64,000 nt of DNA from Rhinopithecus roxellana (GCF_007565055.1 NC_044557.1:76704595-76768594), one strand, 5' to 3'; shown: positions 11,591 to 24,633, counted from the first letter of the stretch. Notes: generated by a model from the letters alone, not told the origin. Made by a program: numbers and translations.

Positions 11591-13186
11591 GGAGACTTCA
11601 GAAAGTTTGTAAAAATGCATATCATGAAAAAATTATGCATGGATTTCCTTTTTTTTTTTTAATCAAATGGACTTCTACCGTCTTCTTATAACATGTTTGA
11701 ATAGAATCTCCTTTCAGGCACCAAGAAGGATGAGATACTAATTTGAAAAATTTCCCTATCAGAGCAATATGAATTCCGCAAAAATTATATGAAGAACAAA
11801 CATCAAATGTATGGTGAAGTTTAGGTGGAAGAATGGTGAAATTCACTGATGCTTTACAAAAAGTATATGGGAACAATGTACCCAAACAATCAGTAATTTA
11901 CAAATGGATAACTCATTTTAAGAAGGAATGAGAGAAGAAGATGAAGCCTGCAAAAGCAGACCATTCATATCAATTTGTGAGGAAAAAATTCATCTCATTT
12001 GCACTCTAATTGAAGAGGATCAATGTTTAACAGAAGAAACAATAGGTAATTGCCTAGACATCTCAACTGGTTCAGTTTACACAATTCCACTCGAGGGATG
12101 CCAAAACTTTTGTGCCCAGATCAGTTGCAGACAAGAACAGAGCTTTCAATTTCAATGGAAATTTTTAACAAGTAGGATCAAGACCCTGAAGTATTTCTTT
12201 GAAGAACTGTAACAGGAGATGAAACATGGCTTTACCAGTACAATCCTGAAGATAAAGCACAACCAAAGCAATGGCTACCAAAAGGTGGAAGTGATTCAGT
12301 CAAAGCAAAAACAAACTGGTTAAGAGCAAAGGTGATGGCAACAGTTTCTTGGGAAGTTCAAGGCATTCTGCTGGTTGACTTTCTGGAGAAACCAAGGAAA
12401 ACACTGCCTTATTATGAGAGGGTTTTGAGACAGTTAACCAAAGCTTTTGCAGAAAAACACCCAGGAAAACTTCACCAGAGGGTCCTTTCTACCGTAACAA
12501 TGCTCTTGCTCATTCTCATCAAACAGGGTAATTTTGAAAGTTTCAATGAGAAATAATTAGGCATTCACGTTTTTTTTTTTTTTTTTGAGATGGAGTTTTG
12601 CTCTTGTCACCCAGGCTGGAGTGCAACGGCACGATCTCAGCTCACTGCAACCTCCGCCTCCCGGGTTCAAGGGATTCTCTTGCCTCAGCCTCCTGAGTAG
12701 TTGGGATTACAAGTGTATGCCAGTATGCCTGGCTAATTTTTTTTTTTAGTAGAGATGGGGTTTCACCATGTTGGCCAGCTTTGTCTGGACCTCCCGACCT
12801 GAGGTGATTCATCTGCCTTGGCCTCCCAAAGTACTGGGATTACAGGTGTGAGCCACCACACCCAGCCAGGCATTCACCTTATAGTCCTGATTTGGCTTCT
12901 TTTGACTTCCTTTTATTTTGTAGTCTTAAAAAACTCTTTACAGGGCACCCATTTTTCTTAATAATGTAAAAAGATGGCATTGACATGGTTAAATTCCCAG
13001 GACCCTCCTTAGAGATGGACAAAATGCCTGGTATCATTGCTAACAAAAGTCCTGAACTTGAGAGAGTTTTGTTGAGAAATAGAGTTCATATTTTTAAATT
13101 TACATTTTAATTCCATTTTAATTCCTTTTTCCATATAAATTCCATTTTTCTATAATTTCATTTTTCTATAAACCTTTTGTAGTCCC
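11591..13186 (+). mobile_element. Mariner DNA transposon fossil (MARNA-like), split by an Alu
   Basis: The left end GGAGACTTCAGAAAGTTTGT and the right end near 13160-13186 (TATAAACCTTTTGTAGTCCC) form imperfect terminal inverted repeats. Between them are pieces of a mariner transposase in several frames: TGDETW at 12212-12229 (first catalytic Asp), RNNALAHS near 12493-12516 where the family has HDNAPAH, and after the Alu a YSPDLASFDFLLF segment near 12880-12918 carrying the third Asp. Stops and frameshifts are abundant. Without the Alu the element is about 1.3 kb, the normal mariner length. The MARNA name is from memory; mariner membership is firm. Confidence 0.85.
12559..12877 (-). repeat. 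Alu SINE inside the mariner fossil, with target-site duplication
   Basis: A full dimeric Alu on the minus strand (12569-12867) with the T-run at its left side. AGGCATTCAC at 12559-12568 and 12868-12877 is a perfect duplication. Confidence 0.95.
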
Positions 13187-13680
13187 TTCCTATTTATTAC
13201 CTTGCTTTGTATGTCTGTAACTTAGAAAAACTGCACCAATTCAATTCATTTGTGGAATATCTATAACCTCCAAAAGAGAATAGTTTGAGCAGCATGACTT
13301 TAAATATTTAAAATATATGTATACAATAAACGTGCTATCACATTACAATTTTTTTCTTACTTTAGAAGTAGCACCATAGTCACCTTCCATACAAGTTTCA
13401 CTCTTTGAAGGTCTTTGCAGAATAAATTTATATTGTCATTATCATTAGAAATTAGAAAATACGTTTGGTTCCTAGATTCCACTGAAACATATGAGATCCA
13501 ATTACTACAGTTAAACAAAAGCACTTATGCTGACCTTGATATAATTAAGTCAATACCTAGATGCTGAAAACAAAAAAGTCTAGGGAGTTGAAAGGTCAAC
13601 TCTCCAATTAATTAAAGCAAAACTGTTATCATGCAAGAAGTGATATTATCTAAAGTGAAAAACAAAACAGAAGACCAGAA
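13187..13680. other. unassigned AT-rich sequence
   Basis: Nothing recognised. Confidence 0.5.
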
Positions 13681-13827
13681 ACCTGAGAATCATCCTCTAC
13701 TCTTTTTCCTTCTCATCCCCAATATCTAAACCTGAGAATCATCCTCTACTCTTTTTCCCTCTCATCCCCAATATCTAAACCTGAGAATCATCCTCTACTC
13801 TTTTTCCCTCTCATCCCCAATGTCTAA
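13681..13827. repeat. Minisatellite, three 49-bp units
   Basis: Units 13681-13729, 13730-13778 and 13779-13827 are nearly identical. Units 2 and 3 share one T-to-C change against unit 1, and unit 3 has one more change near its end. Confidence 0.95.
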
Positions 13828-14165
13828 TTGGCCATAAAGCTTTTCAATTATATCTTGTTAATATCTCTTGTATCTGCTGCCATTTCATCTACACAACCAC
13901 AACTACTGCCTTCAGAGTTTCCCTTGTGAACGAATGCAACAGTCTCCTCTTAAATTTATTTCCTTGGGCTTATTCTCACCATGTAATGCATAATTCACTT
14001 TCCAAAATAAAAAGCCCTCTCTAAAATTCAAAATATATGTTACTCTAAAAATTCAAGTCCTTCAATGAGGCTACTCTTTCTCCAAGAAAAAAGCCTATGC
14101 CACATTTTAAATCTATACCATTTGACTACTCCAGCTATGTGGGTATATCTCATCAGCTATAAAGG
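13828..14165. other. unassigned sequence
   Basis: Pyrimidine-rich plus strand, no firm repeat assignment. Confidence 0.4.
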
Positions 14166-14395
14166 GTAGCATTTATTAAGGGTTGACTATGTACCTGGTA
14201 TTGCAATAAGCCCTTTATTTATTTAATTATAAAGCAATCTTTCAAATTAGAACTATGCATTATGGGTGAGATAACTTGGTTTTTAGGGAATCTCAAAAAT
14301 TTTCTGAGTGTCACATGGCCATCAAATGGCAGTGCCAAGACAGAAACCTGAGTCTGACTCCAGAGTAAATGCTCTTATATCTATCTGCATTCCAG
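14166..14395 (-). repeat. MIR SINE
   Basis: Reverse-strand MIR: ATTTATTAAGGGTTGACTAT, then GAGTGTCACATGGCC, GGCAGTGCCAAGACAGAAAC and TCTGACTCCAGAGTAAATGC. Confidence 0.75.
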
Positions 14396-14569
14396 GAGGT
14401 CCCTTCAAATGCCAAGCCATTTTCTTATCTATCTTTAAATTCCTATTTGCCAGAATGAATTATTTTGACTTTTGATGAGGTTTTCCCTGACTCTACCACC
14501 TGTAACCCCTAATACACATGATCTCTACCTTATTTGTTCATCATCTAAATTATACAAGAACTTTTCATA

Positions 14570-14740
14570 CTTTGGTCATTGTGAGAGTCACCTTGGGACC
14601 TTGGTAAAAATGCAAATACTTGAATGAATCTCAGATAAACTGACTTGACCTTTTGGGTTGGTAGCCTCGTCATCTGGAGTTTCAAAAGATTTCAAGATGA
14701 TTGCAATGCACAATTATCTGAGAAGTATTGACTTACATAA
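14570..14740. repeat. MER5-like hAT DNA-transposon fragment
   Basis: Short block with the MER5-type order (ACCTTGGTAAAAATGCAAAT, then GATTGCAATGCACAATTATC and GAGAAGTATTGAC). Diverged; assignment tentative. Confidence 0.45.
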
Positions 14741-14839
14741 ACATATTAATAGTGCTTCCACCATTTTACAGCTACTATATTTGTTTGCATATCCTTACTA
14801 TTAATTAGTCTAAAAATATTTTAGGGCTGGCTGTAACAC

Positions 14840-14930
14840 AAATTTGCAGCACCTACACCTAGAAAATGTACCTTGCATTTAACGGCTACTCAATAAATAC
14901 TTGATGAATAAATGAATGGGTTTGTTCTTA
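14840..14930 (+). repeat. L2 3' tail fragment
   Basis: Ends CTCAATAAATACTTGATGAATAAATGAATG, an L2-type 3' tail; MIR is an alternative. Confidence 0.5.
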
Positions 14931-14994
14931 CATTTGAAAAGCAACACGAGGATGAAAAATTATGGGAGGAGGTTATAAGTAGGGATATAATACA

Positions 14995-15185
14995 GGGGTT
15001 AGGACTGATTGCTTTGGAATAAAATTATCTGAGGTGTACTCTACTACTTACTAACTTAAAAGTACCTAAGCGCTGAGATTATTCTCTATAGTTTTCCATT
15101 TGTAAAATAGGGTTAAAAATGTATCTGCCTCATGGTTATTTTAAAAAATTAAATAAAAACACAACACTAAAACATTTAGCAATGT
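14995..15185 (+). repeat. MIR SINE (diverged)
   Basis: Shows GTTTTCCATTTGTAAAATAG and the spaced MIR pattern up to the run before the purine array. Confidence 0.6.
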
Positions 15186-15256
15186 GCTTAACATAAAGTA
15201 AAAGAAAAACTAAAAAATAAACAAAAATCAAATAAATAGATCACAGTTTGCTTTTG

Positions 15257-15260
15257 GGAA

Positions 15261-15328
<68 letters not shown>

Positions 15329-15701
15329 AGAAGAAGAAGAAGAAGAAGAAGAAGAAGAAGAAGAAGAAGAAGAAGAAGAAGAAGAAGAAGAAGAGAGGAG
15401 GAGGAGGAGGAGGAGGAGGAGGAGGAGGAGGAGGAGGAGGAGGAGGAGGAGGAGGAGGAGGAGGAGGAGGAGGGAGGAGGGGGAGGAGGAGGAGGAGGAG
15501 GGAGGAGGAGGAGTAGAAGAAGAAGAAGGGGGAGGAGGAGGAGGAGGAGGGAGGAGGGAGGAGGGGAAGAAGAAGAAGGCGGAGGAGGTGGAGGAGGAGG
15601 AAGAGGAGAAGGAGGAGGAGGAGAGAGGAGGGAGGAGGGAGGAGGGGAAGAAGAAGAAGAAGGAGGAGGAGGAGGAGGAGAAGAAGAAGAAGAGGAGGAG
15701 G
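15257..15701 (+). repeat. Long GAA/GGA purine microsatellite
   Basis: About 445 bp of almost pure purine on the plus strand: a first block mainly GAA (15257-15394), then mainly GGA with G-runs, then interspersed GAA blocks to 15701. Only a few pyrimidines interrupt it (for example the T at 15514). The gene's transcript would carry the UUC/UCC strand. Such tracts are prone to intramolecular triplexes and length change. All frames through it are low-complexity artefacts. Confidence 0.97.
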
Positions 15702-16004
15702 TCATCGTTGTCGTCAGGTATTTGTGTACTGAGTGATAATAGCCAAGGCATAGTCCATAGTCATATAAAGTGATCATCTTGCTCAGAAAAACATAATCAT
15801 TGTTTTGTTTTGTTTTTCAGTTTTCCAGCAAATATTCATTGTGGACATAAAACCAGCAACACATTATCTTGTGTCTTATTGGAAATAAATAATGTGCAAC
15901 ACACTACCCAAAAGTAGTTTAATACTCATGCAGAGAGATAATTCAAGAATGCTAATTACAATTGTTACTTAAGCATTAGAACTGCAGAACATGGTAATAC
16001 CTTG
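15702..16004. other. unassigned sequence
   Basis: Nothing recognised. Confidence 0.5.
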
Positions 16005-16525
16005 TAAATCAGAGCATGTCATTCCTCTGTTCAAATCTCCCTAACGATTTCCATTTCAACTAGAGCAAAAATAAAGTCCTTACAATGGCTTGTAAGTCCC
16101 ACTTACTTTTCATCTCTCATTTAATTTCCTGCTACCTCACTTTTTCGTTCTTCATACTTCTGTTTTGTGGTATTTGCTCTAGCTATACCCTAAAACAACA
16201 TCTTCACTTACCAGCAAGGCTTATTCCTGCACCACCTTCAACTGCTTGCTCAGTACCTTCTCCATAAGGTCTGCCCTGACCGCCATAGCATCCCTCTTTT
16301 TATCCCTAGCACTCCTGATTCCTCAACTCTCCATCTATTTTTTTCTATGACACATCATTTTCTAAAATGTTATATAGATTACTCCTTTATTATATTTCCA
16401 CCTTTTATCTGTCTTCACCTGATAGAATGTAAAAGGGAAAAGTATACTGCCTCTTTTGTTCACTAATAGGAACAATGACTGACACACAGAATTCAGTAAA
16501 TATTTGTTGAATTAATGAAGATATA
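16005..16525 (+). repeat. L2 LINE 3' region
   Basis: Follows the L2 3' pattern from ATGTCATTCCTCTGTTCAAA through GGTCTGCCCTGACC to AGTAAATATTTGTTGAATTA. Confidence 0.8.
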
Positions 16526-17191
16526 GGCATTGAGACAGGTAAAAAGGAAATGATACCAGAATTCAGAGAAGGAAGAGACCACTTCTGAGCTGGATTGATT
16601 TGATCAGTGAAGTTAAAATTTAGGGTAGAAAAGGAGCAAGGATGGAGAAGATGCTCAGAAAACATGCAGTTGCCCAGATTTCCCCTGGCCTCCTACTGGG
16701 TATCTCACTGCTGTTCTCCAGTCCACGGGAGGAAGTGGATAGAGGTGAGGACCTAGCCCACATGGATATGGGGCACACGCTGCTGAGCAGAGAAGTGGCT
16801 GCACATGTACTGCTCCTCTGAAACAAGACTCCTTGCTGGTCTCCTTCTCTTTTTCTCCTTAAAATATTGTTAGAATGCAGAGGTCATTGATTTCTTTTGA
16901 AACAATTCCCATACAGGATACAAAATCTCAAACAGTTCCTTAGCTCTTGGCAATACTTGTGTGCAGGTGTTTCATGAGAAGCAGCACATAAGGTGCTGAG
17001 ATCCTATGAGCATGGGGGAGTGGCACAAGGAGCTTGTGGCACCAAGCACTGTGGCATCCCCTACACTCCAGGAATTACACTCCCTCCTAAATGTCTCCCC
17101 CAGCCCGTTGCTAACCTGACTTCCAGTCCTCAGTCTTCAGTAAAATAGGAATTATGTTTTCTCTCTTCTATCTGTGATGCATAAGATAAAA
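16526..17191. other. unassigned sequence
   Basis: Locally more GC-rich, with no exon or repeat I can name. Confidence 0.4.
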
Positions 17192-17523
17192 ACAAATGAC
17201 AAAGGCTGGGCACGGTGGCACATACCTGTAATCCCAGGACTTTGGGAGGCAGAGGCGGGCATATTACGAGGTCAGGAGTTCAAGACCAACCGGACCAACA
17301 TGGTGAAACCCTGTCTCTACTAAAAATACAAAAATTAGCTGGGCATGGTGTTGTGCACCTGTAATCCCAGCTACTTAGGAGGCTGAAGCAGAAGATTCAC
17401 TTGAACCTGGGAGGTGGAGGTTGCAGTGAGCTGAGATCACATGCCATTGCACTCCAGCCTGGGCGACAGAGTGAGACTCTATCATAAATAAATAAATAAA
17501 TACACACACACTCACAAATGACA
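17192..17523 (+). repeat. AluS-type SINE with target-site duplication
   Basis: Full-length Alu (17204 to about 17505) with a TAAA-rich tail; ACAAATGACA at 17192-17201 and 17514-17523 is the duplication. Confidence 0.93.
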
Positions 17524-18150
17524 GTCCCAAAGACAGAAATTAATATGCAATGAACAAGGTGGAAGAAAGGAAGAATGAGGACTACCTGATAACAACATAC
17601 AAAAACAAACACAGGCTAAAACAAAAAGCAAGAACACTGATGGAGTTGAATAAAAGGTTCACAAATAAAAATAATCCATACACACACACACACACTCACA
17701 CACAATTCAGAGTACAGCGTAACAGTTAAGAGTCTTACAGCTAGAAAAAAAAAAAGAGAAGTAGAGCATGTCAAGTGGAGGAAATGAATCGTGAAAGGAG
17801 TAGAGAGAGGAAAGGTATGTTACATCTAAAAACAAATGCTTAATTTGATTAAGTGGGGGAATATTACAAAATTCATGCGTGAAAAATGAAGCATTAAGAA
17901 ATCAGTGTTGGAATAAGAAGCTAAAGAATGTTGCCTTTATTTAGTAGATAGGAAGGTAATGATATGAAATGATCAAATATCTGGAAATATTATTAAGACC
18001 AAGGTGTAGAAAGGGTTGAGTGGAAGGAACAATAGGTTTGTCTGATATAAATGATGATGGTGATAACAGAAATGTTAAAGATCAGGCATTCTAAAGTTAA
18101 AATGCCATTATCTCAGGTTCAAGAAGGAAACGATCACTATAATGATTAAA
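17524..18150. other. unassigned sequence with a short CA repeat
   Basis: A CA dinucleotide stretch at about 17681-17704; nothing else recognised. Confidence 0.5.
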
Positions 18151-18502
18151 AAATCAGCCTATCTGGCCAGGCGCGTTGGCTCATGTCTGTAATCTTAGCA
18201 CTTTGGGAGGCCAAAGCGGGTGGATTGCCTGAGCACAGGAGTTCGAGACCAGCCTGGTCAACACGGTGAAACCTCATCTCTAGTAAAATACAAAAAATTA
18301 GCCAGGCATGGCAGCATGACATGTAGTCCCAGCTACTCGGGAGGCTGAGGCAGGAGAACTGCTTGATCCTGAGAGGTGGAGGTTGCAGTGAGCTGAGATA
18401 GTGCCATTGCACTCCAGCCTGGGCAACAGAGGGAGACTATGTCTCCAAAAATAAAAATAAATAAATAAGATAAATAAATAAATAAAAATAAATCAGCCTA
18501 TC
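18151..18502 (+). repeat. AluS-type SINE with target-site duplication
   Basis: Alu 18165-18489; AAATCAGCCTATC is perfect at 18151-18163 and 18490-18502. Confidence 0.95.
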
Positions 18503-18569
18503 CGCCAGCATTTACCTTTTAAGTAAATAAAAAGCAGGGCATATCTGTGTAGTAACTCTGCCACCAGAA

Positions 18570-18586
18570 AATATATATATACACAC

Positions 18587-18648
<62 letters not shown>
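18570..18648. repeat. TA dinucleotide repeat joined to a T-run
   Basis: About 60 bp of AT repeat with a short AC interruption (18581-18589), then 17 T. Same layout as 38561-38613. Confidence 0.95.
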
Positions 18649-19858
18649 CCTGAAAACCTCATGAGTAGAAAAATCAGATGGAGAAAACACTCACTTGCTG
18701 GGAAGAATCTCAGCCAAATTTCCATTTACTAAGAAAGAACACCTGCCATGTTTCCTAAAACCTTCACTATTTAAAATACTCCTTTAGGAATATAGTAAGA
18801 GTCTACTTTCTTGGATGAAAAATATAAACACTATCCTTTTTTATAGAAAACCTTAAAGTGTTCTGCATCTGTTCCTGGTATTCACAGTGTGATTATAGAC
18901 TGTGATTTCCCCATTGTGATTCTTCCCTTATGTTACCCAGTGGGCAGAACTTTTATCTTAGAGACTGTCACAAATGAAATACCCAAAGATGTGCAGTGAC
19001 ATAGGTGTCTCCTTGATAGAAAAAAGTTAATATACCAACCCTGTTTACACACACACATCACTCACACCCAATGTCATTTTTACCCAATGCCCAGTTGTTT
19101 AAGTATTTTGCTTATATCAAGTATCTAAAATTAGATATTTAAAAAAAAAATTTAGTCCTTATTTACATGCATTAAAAAACACAGTTTTCTCTTCCAGAGG
19201 CTGTATATCTCAGCCAATATTTTGAGGTACCTCTAAATACACAGGGAGTTCTTTAAAATTTCTGTATCTAGTTATCAAAATCTGCCTTCATAAATGAACA
19301 GATTCTTGAATTATCACAAAATAGATGTTTCTCCACTAAGAGAAGGCTACCTTTTATGAAACTTGACAGAAATTAAGATGCCCTTTCCATAAGCAAAATA
19401 GATTATTTTGGTGAAAAAAATATCCATAGTGCTTGGGTAGAGGGAACTGTATTCTCTGGAGTTTCTGAGAGTAATAGTCTCCAGTGTGCAACTGAGTGAA
19501 CAGTCAGTCTTTCTAGTTGCCCGACTGGATATTGTTCTAAACTACAGCTGCTCTATGTAGCACTTCATCCACCAAACACATTTTAACTGTTATTCAATCT
19601 GTTCTTAACAATGCAGTCAAAAATGCTGCCATGGCTTGTTTTATACGTTTGTCCTTAAAGACCAGAGCAGAATTTATTAGTCTTTTTAGTACTGTAAAGC
19701 AATACTTAGTCGTTAAATTTTCTTGTTCAATCTTCCACCATTCTCCTGAATTTAAACTCAGTATTTAGCAAATACTATGTTAATGTCCTTCCTGATTAGA
19801 CAATAGATTTGCAAATAAGAAACATATTCTAAAATTTTAAAAATTAATTTAAAGAACA
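18649..19858. other. intronic sequence, nothing recognised
   Basis: No exon, RNA or repeat could be assigned. Confidence 0.5.
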
Positions 19859-20139
19859 GCCGGGCGCGGTGGCTCAAGCCTGTAATCCCAGCACTTTGGG
19901 AGGCCGAGACGGGTGGATCACAAGGTCAGGAGATCGAGACCATCCTGGCTAACACGGTGAAACCCTGTCTCTACTAAAAATACAAAAATATTAGCCTGGC
20001 ATGGTGGCAGGCGCCTGTAGTCCCAGCTACTCGGGAGGTTGAGGCAGGAGAATGGCGTAAGCCCGGAAGGCGGAGCTTGCAGTGAGCTGCGATCTGGCCA
20101 CTGCACTCCAGTCTGGGCGACAGAGCGAGACTCTGTCTC

Positions 20140-20168
<29 letters not shown>
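19859..20168 (+). repeat. Young AluY, Old World monkey type
   Basis: Starts GCCGGGCGCGGTGGCTCAAG and keeps most CpG sites. CTCAAGCC in place of the human CTCACGCC, and ATCTGGCCACTGCACTCCAG near the 3' end, are what I recall as cercopithecid AluY variants. Long A tail. Confidence 0.9.
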
Positions 20169-20170
<2 letters not shown>

Positions 20171-21839
20171 ATGTTAGTTGTCCTTTGGCACTGATTTCGC
20201 CACTGTCAACTAAACGTATCTTTTTCTCACCTGTCTTTATTAGTCCCTCTCCCCTATTACCTCTCTTTTTCCATATCCTGTAACTCTCTTTTTCACATCT
20301 ATTTCTCTGTATCCTTTCAGTTTTCTATTATAATTATAATTTTAATTTAGGGTCACTGACTTTGTGTAAAAATAGCACATGCAACTGTAGTATTTTTATG
20401 TGACCAATGTAGTCAAGCATACCATTAGCAAGGTATTTATTAAATTTCTTCAAAAAAGAAAGGTCTTTGTCTACATGGAGAGTTAACTTCTGCTAAATTA
20501 TGATTTGATAAAATTATTATTTTTCTCTACCTTTAAAGGCTTTTTGTAGTGCTATTTTTAATTATATTTACTTTAATTCAGGAAGTTTTCAAATAATAAT
20601 GACCCAATTAAAAGGAAGCATTCAGCAAATGTTTTGATATCTTAGTTAAGGCCTATCAACACAATGCTTTAAAAAGTTGCTGACTATAATATCATCTTCT
20701 AAAATGTTGCCACCTTGTGGTTTTTGAAAATTACAGTTAACACATTTCACAGATTGCGTAAATATCCTGCTCTATGTTTTGTTTCCATATTTTTCTCTTA
20801 GGTGAAGAATCTAGATAGCTAATGACTCTTAAGAAGTATCTAGGGATCATCTTGAACTCAAAGCATCGCTTTGCGAACATTTAGATTATGTGAATTCAAA
20901 CTAACAGATTAAACGCCATTCACTTTGAATAGCCTCTGGAACATTAGGAGAGTTGGTAGTGTTATTATTTAAAGCAACTGCACATAAAATACACCAATGC
21001 ATCATTTGTTCTTATGCTCATTCATTACCAATAGTAAATTCTTTCTCACATTTTTTAGTTTGATTCAGATAATTAATTTAGAAGACAGTGACTTTCTTTG
21101 CTCATTTTATAGGAATAACAAGTTGTAATTTAATTGGGTAAACAGTCACAAATACAGTACAGGGAAAAACATATACCATGTAATAAAGTTTTCACTCAAT
21201 TAGAAAAGAGATTTGTCTCATTCATCTCCCAATTTCGCTACAGTTCTAAGCAGAGTGTCCTTCACATAGGCACTCAACGTTACTTTCTAAATTAAAGATC
21301 ATGATTTAAAATGCTTAAATTATAACTAGTATGTCTTTCCTGTCAAAGATGTTGGTTTCCAAGACCTAAAATTGTGAGATTTAATGTGAGTAGTTATTGA
21401 TTTCCCTTAGGAAGAGCAGTCAAACTTGCAATTCTCTGCTCTAAAAGGCAAGACACAATGTACTATTAGCATCTATTATGTGTTAATTAGGATATAGCTC
21501 AATTTATCTAATTTATTAAAAATAAGAATTTCTAACCAAAAGAACAGTTTAAAAAATATTATATATAGCTATATCATCTTGTTAAATGTTAGTGATCATA
21601 TTTTATCTTATACAAATAAAGGATTTTTGCATTCAGCAAAACATTTTAGAAATGCAAAAGTTGTACACAAGAGACTTTTTAAAGTTTCTTCAATTTACTT
21701 GTGGTTTACAATAATTTAATGGTCTGCATCATGAAAAACTATCAAAACATATTCTGCTTTTGACCTGCGGCACCTATAACAAAGTCAAATTTCTCATTAT
21801 GACATCTTATACCTTTCAGGAGTAGTCATGCCTATATAA
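20169..21839. other. AT-rich intronic sequence, nothing recognised
   Basis: No exon or firm repeat seen. Confidence 0.5.
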
Positions 21840-22280
21840 GCAGCCTTAGTTACTACCACTCCATCATATCTTATGTACCATTCCTACTGAAATAGTTTGA
21901 ATTTTTCCTAATGCGGCATATTTCATAGCTGTCTGAATGTGAAATTTCCTCTGCTGAATCTATCCACTCCTTCTTGCTTAACTGTAAAACTCCTTATGTT
22001 TTAAGACTCACCCCACGTGTCACCTCCTGTTTGAAGTATTCCCTGAATTTCCTAAATGGAGATGATTATTTATTGCTTTTGGGTGATCTACCACAAATAC
22101 ATCTATTACTGTATTCAAAGCACTGTAATACTGCTTTATCTTTGTGAATCTTCTACAAGACTCTTCAAAGAAAGATACTGTGACATGTCTAACTTCACAT
22201 TTTTTATGTCGAGCATAGTGCCTGACATATGGTAGGTGTTCAAAATATTTGTCGGTTGAATAAAGAATGAATGAATAAAT
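21840..22280 (+). repeat. L2 LINE 3' region
   Basis: Shows CACCTCCTGTTTGAAGTATT, CATAGTGCCTGACATATGGT and a final GAATAAAGAATGAATGAAT. Confidence 0.75.
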
Positions 22281-22829
22281 TTTGTTTTATGGATTTGTCA
22301 TGTATTTGCATTACAGTAATACATTTATTGCATCTGAAGTTAGCAATAACTGAAAAGTAAACTTCATTATAAAACCAAAAACATGTAAAAAAATCATTTA
22401 AATATTATTTACTTAGCACATGCTTATCAATTATAGCTGCTGTTTGCTCCCACTGAGAGTTTCATGTCTATCAAAACTTCAATTTAGGTAATGGTGTTTC
22501 AGTGTGGAACTAAGTGTGGCCTGAATGAGATGATGTTGAAAGATTTTGTCTTCTGGAGCTTGCATTTTAAGTAGAGAGTAAGAAAACCCATAGTTACCCA
22601 AACACTCACCTAATTACATTTGTGATAATTTTATGTATGAAATGACACATTGCTTCATATATGTGTTTAATAGGGGAACTAATCTATTTTTAAGATGAAA
22701 AGTTTTGCAGGAATTTGGGAGATGAATGTACATTTTCTATGTCAGGAGTAGTCACTTTAATTCCAATTTTAAAATCTCTACAGGATCTAGTTCCTTTTTC
22801 ACAATTTTAGAATACTTATAATTAAAAGT
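22281..22829. other. unassigned sequence
   Basis: Nothing recognised. Confidence 0.5.
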
Positions 22830-24633
22830 AGGCATTGCAATTGATGCCACAGATATTAAAAGAATAAGAGACTGCTATGAACAATTACACACCAAAAATT
22901 AGAATAACTCAGAAAAATGAAAAAAAAATTCCTAGAAATATAAAAGTTACCAAGACTAAATTTTAAGGAAACAGAAAATCTACATGAACCAGTAACTAGT
23001 AAAAAGATTGAATCAGTTAACAAAGTCCTCCCAACAAAGAAAGGCACAGCACCAGATGGCTACACTGGTGAATTCTACCTTACACTTAAAAAATTAACAT
23101 CAATCCTTCTCAAACTCTTCAAAAAAAATTGAAGAGGGGAAAATATATCCAAACTATTTTATTGCAGTCAGCCCTGCCCTAATAGCAAAGACAAAGACAC
23201 CATAAGAAAAGAAAACTACAATTCAATATCCCTTCTGAACATGGATGCAAAAATCCTCAACAACATGATAGTAAGCCAAATCTAGCAGCATGTTAAAAAA
23301 AAATCATATACCGCGACCAAGAGAAATTTATTCCTGGAATGTAACAATGGTCAAACGTACACAAATCAATAAATGTAATATATCACATTAACAGAGCGAA
23401 GAATACAAGTCACATGATTGTATCAATGAATGCAAAAAAAGTATTTAAATGTATTTGACACCATTTCATTATTGAAAACTCTCAAAAACAACTAGGTGTA
23501 TAAGAAATTTACTTCAACATAATAAAGACCATATATGAAAAGCCCATAACTAACATCATACTTAATGGTAAAAAACAAAAAGCTTTTTCTTTATAATCAG
23601 GAAGAAGGTAAGGATATCCACTCTCTCCACTTCTAATCAAAATACTACCGGAAGTCCTAGACAGAGGAATTAGGCAAGAAATAGAAATAAAAGGCATCCA
23701 AGTCAAAAAGGAATAATTAAAATTGTCCCTGTCTGCAGATGATAAAATCCTAAATGCGGAACAACATAAAGACTCCATGGACCACACTGAGATGTCATCT
23801 TGCCCCAGGTAAAGTGGATATTATCAAGCAAACAAAAAAAATAAAAAAGGAGAAAAGGGAACTCTTACACATTCTTGGTGGGAATGTAAGTTGGTCAAGG
23901 CATTATAAACAATAGTAGGGAGGTTTCATTAAAAAATGGAAAATAGAACTATATAAGATCCAGCAATCCCACTGCTGGGTATATATCCAAAAGAAAGAAA
24001 ATCGGTATATCAAAGGGATACCTGCACTCTCATGTTTATTGCAGCAGTATTCACAATAGCCAAGATACGGAATCAACCTGTGTCCATCAGTGGATGAATG
24101 GGTAAGGAAAATATGATATATATGACAATGGAGTACTATTCAGCCCCAAAATTGAAATCCTGTTATTTGCAGCAACATGACTGGAACTAGAGGATGTTAC
24201 ATTAAGTGAAATGAGCCAGGCATAGAAAATGGATATTGCATATTCTCATGTATATGTGTAAGCTAAAAAAGTTGATCTCATGGAGGTAGAGAGTAGAATG
24301 ATGGTTACCAGAGGCTGAAATAGATGACTTGGAAGGCAGGGAAGAAGAGAGGTTGGTTAATGCATTCAAAAATACAGTTAGAAAGAAAGAATAAATTCTG
24401 ATGTTTGATAAGCAGGGTGACGAGTTAATGATAATTTATTGTATACTTTAAAATAATGAGAAGAAAGATTTGAAATGTTCCCAACATAAATAAATGATAC
24501 ATGATTGAGGTTATGAATGATAATTCAATTACCCTGATTTGATCACTACACATTGTATACATGTACAAAAATATCACATGTATCCCAGAAATATGAATAA
24601 TCATTATTTATCAGTAATGTTGAGGAGACTCCA

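Noticed and set aside
15188..15777. Several 160-190 codon frames rich in Ser, Leu, Arg or Glu
   Set aside because: They are translations of the purine microsatellite.
16600..17150. GC-richer block considered as an exon or small gene
   Set aside because: No conserved domain or splice-consistent frame was found on either strand.
19918..20106. Short frames beginning MQW... or MRCSLALSPRLECSG-like
   Set aside because: Typical antisense-Alu translations; the same artefact occurs at 28259-28474, 37011-37217, 44925-45131 and others.
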